The notes beneath the pieces are model-generated. The model did no database searches and was not told the DNA's origin. It saw only the letters and a program-made list of their open reading frames with translations. 64,000 bases of DNA from Crossiella equi (GTDB lineage: Bacteria; Actinomycetota; Actinomycetes; Mycobacteriales; Pseudonocardiaceae), in NCBI RefSeq assembly GCF_017876755.1, contig NZ_JAGIOO010000001.1, forward strand, positions 7,735,786-7,799,785, read 5' to 3'. A program made the translations under genes and the position numbers. Positions 54,810 through 63,481 of the stretch are shown in pieces (positions within the stretch are counted from its first letter, which is position 1; every line of letters begins with the position of its first letter).

Positions 54810-56191
54810 CGGGCGCTCCTGGGAAGTCCGATGTGGACGGACAGGCCGTGCGGTTCGGCCCGGTGCAGGGACAGGCGGCCGGAGTGGGCGGAGAGCAGCT
54901 GTTCGGCGATCGCCAGGCCCAGGCCGGTGCCCCGGTCGCCGCGGTGCCGGTTGGCCCGCCAGAACCGTTCGGTGGCCAGCGCCAGCTCCTCCTCGGTCAG
55001 GCCGGGACCGTCGTCGGTGACCGTCAGCAGCAGGCCGTCCTCCTGCTCGGCCAGGCGGATCGTCACCGTGGCGCCCCGGCCCGCGTACTTCACCGCGTTG
55101 TCCAGCACCACGTCCAGCACCTGCGCCAGCTCGTCGGCCGGGACCGCGGCCACCACCGGGCTTCCCGGCGTGCGGCCCAGGCGCAGCGCCACCCCCGCGT
55201 CCTCGGCCGCCGCCGCCCAGGCGTCCCGGCGGTCGGCGACCACCAGCAGCGGCTCGCAGTCGCCCTCCCCGTCCACAGTGGACTCCGAGGGGTCGGCCGC
55301 CCGGTTCTCCGCGCTGGCCAGCGCCAGCAGGCCGTCCAGCAGGGCCTCCAGCCGGTCGACCTCGCCCAGCACCGACTGGTAGGAGCGCTGCGCCGGGGCG
55401 GCCACCGACGGGCCCAGGGCGTCCACCCGCAGTCGCAGCGCGGCCATCGGGTTGCGCAGCTGGTGCGAGGCCTCCGCGACCAGGCGGCGCTGGCGCTCGG
55501 CCGCGTCGCTGACCGCGTCGGACATCCGGTTGAACGAGGACGCCACCTCGCGCAGCTCCTTCGGCCCGCGCACCCGCACGTGCGCGTGCGGCTCGCCCGA
55601 GGTCACCGCGTGCACCCCGCGCTCCAGCTCGCGCACCGGCCGCAGCACCCACCGGGACAGCCCCAGCGCCAGCCCCGCGCACACCACCGCGGCGGCCAGC
55701 GCGCCCAGCAGCACCACCGCCCACCGGGTGGCGATGTCCCCGGCCGCGGCGCTCACCGAGGCCCGCAGCACCACCGCGCCGACCACCCGCGTCCCGCTGC
55801 CGACCGGCCGGGCCAGCAGCACCGTGCCGGTGGACCAGGGCCGCAGCGGGGCCAGGTCGGCGCGCCGCACGTTGCGCAGCGCCTCGTCGATCAGGCTGAT
55901 CACCGCCGGGTCGCCGGAGCCGAGCCCGCCGGTGGAGACCAGGTCCTGTCGCCGGGTGTCGACCACCAGCACGGCCTCGCCGTACAACTCGCCGTACCGC
56001 GCCACCTCCACCGCGAGCGCGCCCAGGTCGCCGGTGTCGGCGAGCGCGGCGAAGCGGTCCAGGTCGGCGGTGCGGGAGAGCTGGAGCTGCTGCGTGCGCT
56101 CGGCGGCGGTGGAGTTGAGCAGCGGCCAGGCGAAGGCGGCCACCGCCAGCACGGAGAAGGCCAGCAGCACCACCAGGAGGCGTTGGCGCAT
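54806..56191 (-). CDS. Two-component sensor histidine kinase
   Basis: A 461-residue membrane kinase. Two transmembrane helices (LLVVLLAFSVLAVAAFAWPL and WAVVLLGALAAAVVCAGLAL) enclose an extracellular sensor of about 130 residues. HAMP follows, then the H-box VAEASHQLRNPMAALRLRVD, N-box LDNAVKYAG and G-boxes VTDDGPGL and GDRGTGLGLAIAEQLL. Its start overlaps the regulator stop (ATGA) and its end overlaps the TAXI start, giving tight stoichiometry. Signal unknown, perhaps a carboxylate sensed with the TAXI protein. Confidence 0.92.
   Translation of the reverse strand: MRQRLLVVLLAFSVLAVAAFAWPLLNSTAAERTQQLQLSRTADLDRFAALADTGDLGALAVEVARYGELYGEAVLVVDTRRQDLVSTGGLGSGDPAVISLIDEALRNVRRADLAPLRPWSTGTVLLARPVGSGTRVVGAVVLRASVSAAAGDIATRWAVVLLGALAAAVVCAGLALGLSRWVLRPVRELERGVHAVTSGEPHAHVRVRGPKELREVASSFNRMSDAVSDAAERQRRLVAEASHQLRNPMAALRLRVDALGPSVAAPAQRSYQSVLGEVDRLEALLDGLLALASAENRAADPSESTVDGEGDCEPLLVVADRRDAWAAAAEDAGVALRLGRTPGSPVVAAVPADELAQVLDVVLDNAVKYAGRGATVTIRLAEQEDGLLLTVTDDGPGLTEEELALATERFWRANRHRGDRGTGLGLAIAEQLLSAHSGRLSLHRAEPHGLSVHIGLPRSAR
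55272..55283. repeat. TCCACAGTGGAC palindrome, copy 5
   Basis: Exact 12-mer (13-mer palindrome GTCCACAGTGGAC from 55271) inside the histidine kinase gene, encoding Ser-Thr-Val-Asp on the minus strand. Confidence 0.6.
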
Positions 56192-56853
56192 CAGGTTTCC
56201 AGGCGGTAGCCGAAGCCGCGGATGGTGGTGATCAGGTTCGGGCGGCCGAGCTTGGCCCGCAGCTGCGCGATGTGCACGTCCAGGGACCGGGAGATCGCCA
56301 CGTACGCGTCGCCCCACAGCTCGTCCATGAGCTGCTGCCTGCTGACCGCCGCGCCCGCGCGCCGGGCCAGGGCGGCCAGCAGGTCGAACTCCTTGGCGGT
56401 CAAGGCCACCGGCTCGCCCGCGACCTCGACCCGGCGTCCGGCCAGGTCGATCCGCGCGTCCCCGGCCTCGACCACGTCCCCGGCCGGGGCGGTGGTGCGC
56501 TGGGCCGCGCGCCGGGTGACCACGTCGATGCGGGCCAGCAGCTCGGCCAGCCGCACCGGCTTGACCAGGTAGTCATCGGCCCCGAACCGCAGGCCCTTGA
56601 CCACCGAGCGCTCGTCGCCGCGCGCGGTGAGCACCACCACCGGCAGGTCGGCCACCCGGCGCAGCTTGCGCAGCACCTCCAGGCCGTCGCCGTCGGGCAG
56701 GCCGAGGTCGAGCAGCACCAGGTCGGCCTCGCGGTGCCCGGTGAGGGCGTCCGCGCCGTAGCGCACCCGGCGGGGCTGGTGGCCGTTGGCCGCCAGCACC
56801 TCCACCAGGGCCTCGGCGACTCCGTCGTCGTCCTCGACCAGCAGCACCCGCAC
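56191..56853 (-). CDS. OmpR/PhoB-type response regulator
   Basis: A 220-residue regulator starting at GTG 56853 (MRVLLVEDDDG), since the longer frame overlaps the gene upstream. Receiver domain with the acidic pocket EDDD, phospho-acceptor Asp in LVLLDLGLPDGDGLEVL and the conserved Lys in DDYLVKPV. The C-terminal winged helix ends AYVAISRSLDVHIAQLRAKL and TIRGFGYRLE. Partner of the overlapping kinase. It resembles TctD-type regulators that control carboxylate uptake. Confidence 0.92.
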   Translation of the reverse strand: MRVLLVEDDDGVAEALVEVLAANGHQPRRVRYGADALTGHREADLVLLDLGLPDGDGLEVLRKLRRVADLPVVVLTARGDERSVVKGLRFGADDYLVKPVRLAELLARIDVVTRRAAQRTTAPAGDVVEAGDARIDLAGRRVEVAGEPVALTAKEFDLLAALARRAGAAVSRQQLMDELWGDAYVAISRSLDVHIAQLRAKLGRPNLITTIRGFGYRLET

Positions 56854-56863
56854 GGGCTCCAGC

Positions 56864-57454
56864 CTACTTCGGCTGGCCGACCTCGTACTCACCCTCGTTG
56901 TTGGTCAGCTTGACCGGCACCTGCCGCTGCTTGCCGTCCACGGTCGCGGTGCAGGTGAAGGTGTTGCCCTGCTTGATCTCCGGGCGGTTCGGGCAGGTCA
57001 CCGCGGTGACCTTGGCGATGCCGAAGTTCTCGGTGAGCACCTTCTGCACGCCGGTCTGCACCGCGCGGGTGTCCAGCACCTTGGTGGTGAACACACCGAG
57101 CACCGCCAGCACACCGAACACCACACCGATCAGCACCAGGCCGACCAGGCCGTAGAGCAGCGGCTTCTTCGCCGAGCCGCCGGACTTCCCCTGCGGCGGA
57201 GCACCGTAGGGCGCGGCACCGGGGCCGCCGGGGAAACCGCCGCCGGGAGTGCCGGGGCCACCGGGGAAGCCGCCACCGGGGGTGTTCGGCGCGGGCTGCT
57301 GGGGCTGCCCCCACTGCGGCTGCTGGCCGGGCTGGGGCTGGCCGCCCCACCCGGGCTGCTGCTGCGGCTGGCCCCACTGGGGCTGTGGCGGCTGGCCGGG
57401 CTGCTGGCCCCACGGCTGCTGGCCGGGCTGCTGCGGCTGGTACGGGTTGCTCAT
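56864..57454 (-). CDS. DUF4333 domain membrane protein with Gly/Pro/Gln-rich N-terminus
   Basis: A 196-residue protein. Residues 1-90 are low-complexity (QPGQQPWGQQ repeats, then PGGGFPGGPG). One transmembrane helix follows (LLYGLVGLVLIGVVFGVLAV). The C-terminal extracellular DUF4333 domain has two cysteines (VTCPN and FTCTATVDGK) that probably bridge. DUF4333 proteins are common in actinomycete envelopes and of unknown function. It is third in the minus-strand run. Confidence 0.85.
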   Translation of the reverse strand: MSNPYQPQQPGQQPWGQQPGQPPQPQWGQPQQQPGWGGQPQPGQQPQWGQPQQPAPNTPGGGFPGGPGTPGGGFPGGPGAAPYGAPPQGKSGGSAKKPLLYGLVGLVLIGVVFGVLAVLGVFTTKVLDTRAVQTGVQKVLTENFGIAKVTAVTCPNRPEIKQGNTFTCTATVDGKQRQVPVKLTNNEGEYEVGQPK

Positions 57455-57469
57455 CTCATACTCCGTTGT

Positions 57470-58378
57470 CTACAGCGCGGCGAGCCGGTTGAAGAAGTCC
57501 GACCGCGCCTCCCGCGAGGGCAGGTCGGTGCGGTCCAGGGCCGAGGGCTCGGGCGGGAAGTCCTTCGCGGTGGCCTTGCCGAGGATCTCGTAGCCCACCT
57601 GCACCTCGATCTTGGGGCCGCCCTTCTCGACGATCCCGTTCATCTCGATCTTCTTGAGGTTGCCGGTCGGGTCCAGCACCACCGTGGTGCGGATGAAGGA
57701 CTCCAGCATCGGCGGGGTGATCTGGGACTTGAACTGCTCGAAGTTCATCACCCGCGCGTCCAGGAAGGCCTTCAGCGTGACCCCGGTGAGCAGCTCGGCG
57801 CTGCCGTCGGCCTGCTGCCGGTACTCCTTGAGCAGCCCGGCGGGCGAGGACTTCTGGGTGGCCTTCATCGCGTCCTGCATGGCGCACAGCGTCTGCACGC
57901 CGGTCAGCAGGCAGACGTTGAAGCCTTCCTTGGGCGTGAAGGTCGGGAAGCGCACCCAGGGCGTGGGCGCCAGCGACCGGAACCGCTCGCCCAGCAGCAC
58001 GTAGTCCCACTCCGAACCGCTCGGGTGGTACTGGTCCAGGTTGTCCTTGGTGTCCTTGCTGGTGCGGGACTTGGTGAAGATCGCGGGCGGCTCCGGGCTG
58101 CCCTTGTCCGCCGCCTGGTAGCGGAAGACGTCGATCTCCTTGTCGGACTTGCGCTCGTTGAACCGGCCGTGCCAGTACACCGTGGACTTCTCGTCCCTCG
58201 GCTTGACCAGCAGCTCGTCCAGCTTCTTGAACGCCACGTCGAACTGCCCGGACATGTAGGCGGCCACGGCCTGCTGGTCGGCCAGCGCGGTGCCGGTGCG
58301 CGCGCTGGAACAGCCCGCCGCCAGCACCAGCAGCGCGGCCGCGCCGAGCGCGCCGAGGCGTGTCTTCACTGTGCTCAT
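57470..58378 (-). CDS. Lipoprotein of unknown function
   Basis: A 302-residue exported protein. Lipobox LVLAAGCSS at residue 23 or so marks lipid attachment. The mature part is soluble, with aromatic-rich segments (STVYWHGRFNERKSDKEIDVF, GSEWDYVLLGERF) and one later pair of cysteines (FNVCLLTGVQTLCAMQ). No known domain is recognised. The start overlaps the stop of the protease gene by ATGA, so the two products probably function together outside the membrane. Confidence 0.75.
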   Translation of the reverse strand: MSTVKTRLGALGAAALLVLAAGCSSARTGTALADQQAVAAYMSGQFDVAFKKLDELLVKPRDEKSTVYWHGRFNERKSDKEIDVFRYQAADKGSPEPPAIFTKSRTSKDTKDNLDQYHPSGSEWDYVLLGERFRSLAPTPWVRFPTFTPKEGFNVCLLTGVQTLCAMQDAMKATQKSSPAGLLKEYRQQADGSAELLTGVTLKAFLDARVMNFEQFKSQITPPMLESFIRTTVVLDPTGNLKKIEMNGIVEKGGPKIEVQVGYEILGKATAKDFPPEPSALDRTDLPSREARSDFFNRLAAL

Positions 58379-59424
58379 GCTCCCGAGTCCGCCTGCTTGT
58401 AGAGGTTGTGGGCGACCTGGCCCAGCTGCGCGCCGGAGAGCGTGCGGGCGTTGCCCACCGAGGACACCGACACCACGTAGCCCGCGCCCCGGTTCGGGTC
58501 GAACCGGGTCAGCCACGGGCCGCCGGAGCAGCCCGGGGTCATCACGCAGTCGATCGTGTAGTCGCCGTAGGGACCCTTCACCCAGTTCGGCGACGAGCAG
58601 TAGCGCATGACCCGGCCGTCGAAGGGCGGCGCGGTCGGGTAGCCGATCGCGGTCAGCCCCTCGGCCGGGACGCCGAAGGCCATGCCCTGCGCGCCCAGCG
58701 CGTCCTGGATCTTGCGGCCGCCCAGCGGGCGCATGCGCAGGAACGCGATGTCGTAGGCCCAGCCCTCGCCGGAGGTGCCCCGGTCGCCGCTGTCGGCCTT
58801 GGTCAGGAACTCGCGGGTGGTGTACATCGACTCGGCGACCCACTTGCCGTGCGGCGCGGCACCGGCGCGGTCGCCGGGGACGAACAGCACGTTGTCCGCC
58901 CACTTCTTCTCGCCCTGGGTCTCCCACACGCAGTGCCCGGCGGTGGCCACCAGCACCTTGGACGGTGAGTTGACCACCGAGGCCGAGCACACGTACGGCT
59001 GGCCGCCGAAGGTGTAGTAGAGGCGGCCGACCGTGGTCTCGGACAGCCCGGCGCGCGACCAGGCGTCGCCGCGCGGGTTCTTGCCGTTAGCGTCCGGGGC
59101 CACCGTGCCGATCGCGCCGTCCGAAGGCGGGATCACGACCTGCGCGCCCGGGTCCTCCTTCGGCACGTCGCTGCCGGTGCCGGGCCCGGGCTGCTTCGGG
59201 CGGGCATCGCGCAGGCGGTCGCTGTTCCAGTAGTCGTTGACCTGCTGCGGGGTCGTGGTGAACGTCTTGCGCAGCTCGGAGGTGGCACCGCCCTTGATCT
59301 CATCGGCGATGTTCCGAGTGGACGGTCCGGCCTTCGGGGTGCCGGAGGACACCTCGGTGCAGCCGGAGAGGGCGAGCGCGGTGACGGCCAGCAGCGCCGT
59401 CACGACGGCACTCGGTTGTCGCAT
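58375..59424 (-). CDS. Trypsin-like serine protease, lipoprotein
   Basis: A 349-residue exported protease. ATG 59424 is chosen because GGGG lies eight bases before it; the frame opens at 59523. A lipobox (ALALSGCTE) gives membrane anchoring. The catalytic triad is visible: His in VLVATAGHCVWE, Asp in WAYDIAFLRMRP and Ser in MTPGCSGGPWLTR. Two disulfide-type cysteine pairs frame it. It heads a run of six minus-strand genes. Confidence 0.88.
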   Translation of the reverse strand: MRQPSAVVTALLAVTALALSGCTEVSSGTPKAGPSTRNIADEIKGGATSELRKTFTTTPQQVNDYWNSDRLRDARPKQPGPGTGSDVPKEDPGAQVVIPPSDGAIGTVAPDANGKNPRGDAWSRAGLSETTVGRLYYTFGGQPYVCSASVVNSPSKVLVATAGHCVWETQGEKKWADNVLFVPGDRAGAAPHGKWVAESMYTTREFLTKADSGDRGTSGEGWAYDIAFLRMRPLGGRKIQDALGAQGMAFGVPAEGLTAIGYPTAPPFDGRVMRYCSSPNWVKGPYGDYTIDCVMTPGCSGGPWLTRFDPNRGAGYVVSVSSVGNARTLSGAQLGQVAHNLYKQADSGA

Positions 59425-59589
59425 GGTCATTACCCCAGATGGCCGTGAACGAGAGCGGATTCGCGCAGAGATTAGCCCTCCGGCGTACGCCGTGGGGGGA
59501 GAAACGGGCGAGTCCGACCCCACCGAGTGGTCCAGGCGCGGTGCCGAGCCGATGACCGGGGACCGCCGTCCCCGCCCGCCGCCGGGCCC

Positions 59590-59938
59590 GGAAGTTCCAC
59601 AAAGGACGGCTCTTCGACCGCGCCGGGTACGCCCTGGGCACCGGGCCGGTCACCTCCGGGGGCCGGGTGGTGGACGTGCTGCCGGAGACGCACCCCGGCC
59701 CCCGCCGGGGTCCGGCGGGGGCCAGGGCGAGGAAGCCGTCCAGGACGAGGCGGTGCCCTCGCCGCTGGCGGCCCCGGAGACCACGGCCACCGTGCTGGCC
59801 CGGCCCTGCTACGAGCTGGCGCGTGAGGCGGACCTGCGGGAGCGGGTGCGCGCGGAGGTCGTCGAGGTCTTCGGCGACGGCTTCGCCCGGGTGCGGATGA
59901 CGGCGGTGGTGGCCAACATCGAGCCCCGCGGCCTCAGG
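59590..59938 (+). pseudogene. Frameshifted, truncated gene remnant
   Basis: Two stretches read as credible protein in different frames: RKFHKGRLFDRAGYALGTGP (frame from 59592) and LARPCYELAREADLRERVRA (frame from about 59795). The frame breaks in a G/C-rich run near 59700-59745. There is no start codon (an in-frame TGA lies at 59553), and the second stretch has no stop before it enters the convergent transporter gene. I do not recognise the family. It could also be an assembly error in the G/C run. Confidence 0.45.
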
Positions 59939-59944
59939 TGCGGC

Positions 59945-61282
59945 TCACTTGAACGAGGCCTCTTCCAGTGGCGAGGACTTCGAGGTCTCGCGCATGGTGC
60001 CGTAGACGATGAGCGAGACCAGCACGCAGCCCGCCACGTAGTAGAAGTACGCCGACTCCACCCCCGCCTGCTTGAGCCAGAGCGCCACGTACTCCGAGGA
60101 GCCGCCGAAGATGGCCACGGTCAGCGCGTAGGGCAGGCCCACGCCCAGGGCGCGGATGTTGGTGGGGAAGAGCTCGGCCTTCACGATCGCGTTGATCGAG
60201 GTGTAGCCGGTGACGATGACCAGGCCCGCCAGCATGAGGAAGAACGCGCCGACCGGGGACTTCGTGCCCGCCAGGGCGGTGAGCAGCGGGACCGTGCCCA
60301 GGGCGCCGAAGACGCCGAAGAACAGCAGCAGCGGACGGCGGCCCACCCGGTCGGACAGGGCGCCCGCGACCGGCTGCAGGACCACGAAGACCACCAGGGC
60401 CAGGAAGTTGACCCAGGCCGCGTCCTGCTTGCTGATGCCCGCGGTGTTGACCATGAGCTTCTGGAGGTAGGTGGTGTAGGTGTAGAAGGCCACCGTGCCG
60501 CCCAGGGTCAGGCCGACCACGAGCAGGCACTCCTTGGGGTGCTGGAGCAGGGCGCGCAGCGTGCCGCGCTTGGGACCGTTCGACTCCTCCGCGGCGGCGG
60601 CCTTGGTGAAGCTCTCCGACTCGTCCATGCTGCGCCGCAGCCACATGACCACGATGGCACCGGCCGCGCCGATGACGAAGGCGATCCGCCAGCCCCAGTC
60701 GTGCATCTGGGTCTCGGAGAGCACCTGCTGGAGCACGATCTGCACGCCCAGCGCGAGCAGCTGGCCCGCGGTCAGGGTGACGTACTGGAAGCTGGAGTAG
60801 AAGCCGCGCTTGCCGGGCGAGGCCACCTCGGACAGGTAGGTCGCCGAGGTCGCGTACTCCCCGCCGACCGACAGGCCCTGCAACAGGCGCGCGGCCACCA
60901 GCAGCGCGGGCGCGGCCAGGCCGATCGAGCCGTAGGACGGGGTGAGGGCGATGAGCAGCGAGCCCGCCGCCATCAGCGTCACCGACAGGGTGAGCGCGGC
61001 CCGCCTGCCGAACCGGTCGGCGTAGCGCCCGAGCATCCAGCCGCCGATGGGCCGCATGAGGAACCCGACCGCGAACACCGCCGCGGTGTTCAGCAGCTCC
61101 GCCGTGGGGTCGTTCTTGGGGAAGAACGAGCTGGCGAAGTAGATGCTGAACGCCGTGTAGGCGTACCAGTCGTACCACTCGACCAGGTTGCCGATGCTGC
61201 CGCGCAGCACGTTGCCGACGACCCGGCGCTCGTCGTGACCGCTCCCGCCACGGGGTGCGTCCGCGTTGACGCTGACCGACAT
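59945..61282 (-). CDS. MHS-family major facilitator transporter
   Basis: A 445-residue permease with 12 predicted helices. The MHS signature is clear: GSIGNLVEWYDWYAYTAFSI at the N-terminus, RPIGGWMLGRYADRFGRR in loop 2-3 and SVGGEYATSATYLSE. Relatives carry alpha-ketoglutarate, proline/betaine or shikimate together with protons. The substrate here is not evident. AAGGGAGGG precedes the ATG. Single-gene unit. Confidence 0.92.
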   Translation of the reverse strand: MSVSVNADAPRGGSGHDERRVVGNVLRGSIGNLVEWYDWYAYTAFSIYFASSFFPKNDPTAELLNTAAVFAVGFLMRPIGGWMLGRYADRFGRRAALTLSVTLMAAGSLLIALTPSYGSIGLAAPALLVAARLLQGLSVGGEYATSATYLSEVASPGKRGFYSSFQYVTLTAGQLLALGVQIVLQQVLSETQMHDWGWRIAFVIGAAGAIVVMWLRRSMDESESFTKAAAAEESNGPKRGTLRALLQHPKECLLVVGLTLGGTVAFYTYTTYLQKLMVNTAGISKQDAAWVNFLALVVFVVLQPVAGALSDRVGRRPLLLFFGVFGALGTVPLLTALAGTKSPVGAFFLMLAGLVIVTGYTSINAIVKAELFPTNIRALGVGLPYALTVAIFGGSSEYVALWLKQAGVESAYFYYVAGCVLVSLIVYGTMRETSKSSPLEEASFK

Positions 61283-61731
61283 GAACCCTCCCTTGTGCCG
61301 CCGCTCACGGTGCGGTCTGGGTCGCCGGGCGGCAAGCCGAGGGGGCCAGACCTTACGTCCGCTTGAGCTGGCGCCGGGGGCGCGCGGCCGTGGCGGGTTC
61401 CCGACGGGGCCCGCCCCGGGAAACCCCGTCCCAACCCGGTCCGCACCGGTCTGGACCACGCAATACCCGGTATCCCCCTCCTGGCCCCTCAAGCCGAACT
61501 CTCGGCCATCCGGGGCATTTCCTACCGAAGTCGCTTCCCCTGTGCCCGAACGTATGGCGAAATGGTCCCCGCAGTTGTTCGCCAACGTGTTGCCTCCGCC
61601 GCCCGGAAGTGGCACTTCTGTGGGCCCGCCCTGTGCCCGCGCCGCCGGTTCCGAGGTTTCCCGGTGGAGTCCTGCTGCGAATTCACGGGGGCCACCTCCC
61701 CGTGATTCTCCCTGTGCAGCTAGGAGCAAAG
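61283..61731. other. Non-coding region between transporter and chitinase
   Basis: A 449-bp divergent upstream region. The only structure I see is an 8-bp dyad, TCACGGGG (61683-61690) and CCCCGTGA (61698-61705), 26 bp before the chitinase start, which may be an operator. The DasR-type consensus AGTGGTCTAGACCACT is absent. Confidence 0.5.
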
Positions 61732-62436
61732 ATGAAGCGTCGTCTTCTCGGTCTGCTCACCGCCGTGCTCGCGGTGGCGGGCTTCGCGGTCGCGGTCCCC
61801 GCCTCCGCCGCGCCGACCGCCTTCATGATCAGCGAGGCGCAGTTCAACCAGATGTTCCCGTCGCGGAACGGGTTCTACACCTTCGCCGGGCTGCGCAACG
61901 CCGCCCAGACCTTCGGTGCCTTCGCCAACCAGGGCAACGCCACCACGCAGCGGCAGGAGCTGGCCGCGTTCCTGGCCAACGTCAGCCACGAGACCGGCGG
62001 CCTGCGGTACGTGGTGGAGCAGAACACCGCGAACTACCCGCACTACTGCGACCGCGGCCAGCCCTACGGCTGCCCGGCCGGTCAGGCCGCCTACTACGGT
62101 CGCGGGCCCATCCAGCTGAGCTGGAACTTCAACTACAAGGCCGCGGGCGACTACCTGGGCGTCAACCTGCTGGGCAACCCGTACCTGGTGCAGAACGACG
62201 CGACGATCTCCTGGCGCACCGCCATCTGGTACTGGATGACCCAGAACGGTCCCGGCTCGATGACCCCGCACAACGCGATGGTCAACGGCCGCGGATTCGG
62301 TGAGACCATTCGGAGCATCAACGGTTCCCTGGAATGCGGCGGCAAGAACCCGGCGCAGGTGGAGAGCCGCGTGAGCAACTACCGCCGATTCACCGGAATC
62401 ATTGGTGTCGCCACGGGCGCCAACCTGTACTGCTGA
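61732..62436 (+). CDS. Secreted GH19 chitinase
   Basis: A 234-residue chitinase with a Sec signal (1-27, LLTAVLAVAGFAVAVPASAA) and a single GH19 catalytic domain. Glu87 in NVSHETGGLRYV is the likely proton donor; YYGRGPIQLSWNFNY and the C-terminal region follow. It has no carbohydrate-binding module, unlike many Streptomyces GH19 enzymes. Cysteines (CDRGQPYGC, ECGGK, YC at the end) fit conserved disulfides. TAGGAG lies before the ATG. It would cut fungal or insect chitin outside the cell. Confidence 0.92.
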   Translation: MKRRLLGLLTAVLAVAGFAVAVPASAAPTAFMISEAQFNQMFPSRNGFYTFAGLRNAAQTFGAFANQGNATTQRQELAAFLANVSHETGGLRYVVEQNTANYPHYCDRGQPYGCPAGQAAYYGRGPIQLSWNFNYKAAGDYLGVNLLGNPYLVQNDATISWRTAIWYWMTQNGPGSMTPHNAMVNGRGFGETIRSINGSLECGGKNPAQVESRVSNYRRFTGIIGVATGANLYC

Positions 62437-62463
62437 ACAATTCCGTAAACAAATGCGCCCGGG

Positions 62464-62494
62464 CCGGGGAATCGTCGTCGCGACGGTTCCCCGG
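62464..62494 (+). terminator. 13-bp terminator hairpin after chitinase
   Basis: CCGGGGAATCGTC (62464-62476) pairs with GACGGTTCCCCGG (62482-62494), including one G-T pair, 27 bp after the stop. No T-run. Confidence 0.65.
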
Positions 62495-62580
62495 TCCGTG
62501 TGCGTTCCGGTACCGGCCCTCACGCGTTCCGCAAACTGGCTACCCCGGGTGAGCGGCAGTCGTGTCACCTGGCGGAGTGA

Positions 62581-63399
<819 letters not shown>

Positions 63400-63481
63400 G
63401 TGCCCACCAGGCCTGTTCTGCCAGGCTGGGCGCGGTTCACCACCACCACTCGCTGACTCGTTCGACACGGAGGAAGAGCAC

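Noticed and set aside
57470-58990. A 506-residue reading of the lipoprotein gene
   Set aside because: The upstream part is a shadow of the protease gene. ATG 58378 gives a lipobox and an ATGA overlap.
61283-61731. DasR (dre) site before the chitinase
   Set aside because: No sequence close to AGTGGTCTAGACCACT was found; only an unrelated 8-bp dyad is present.
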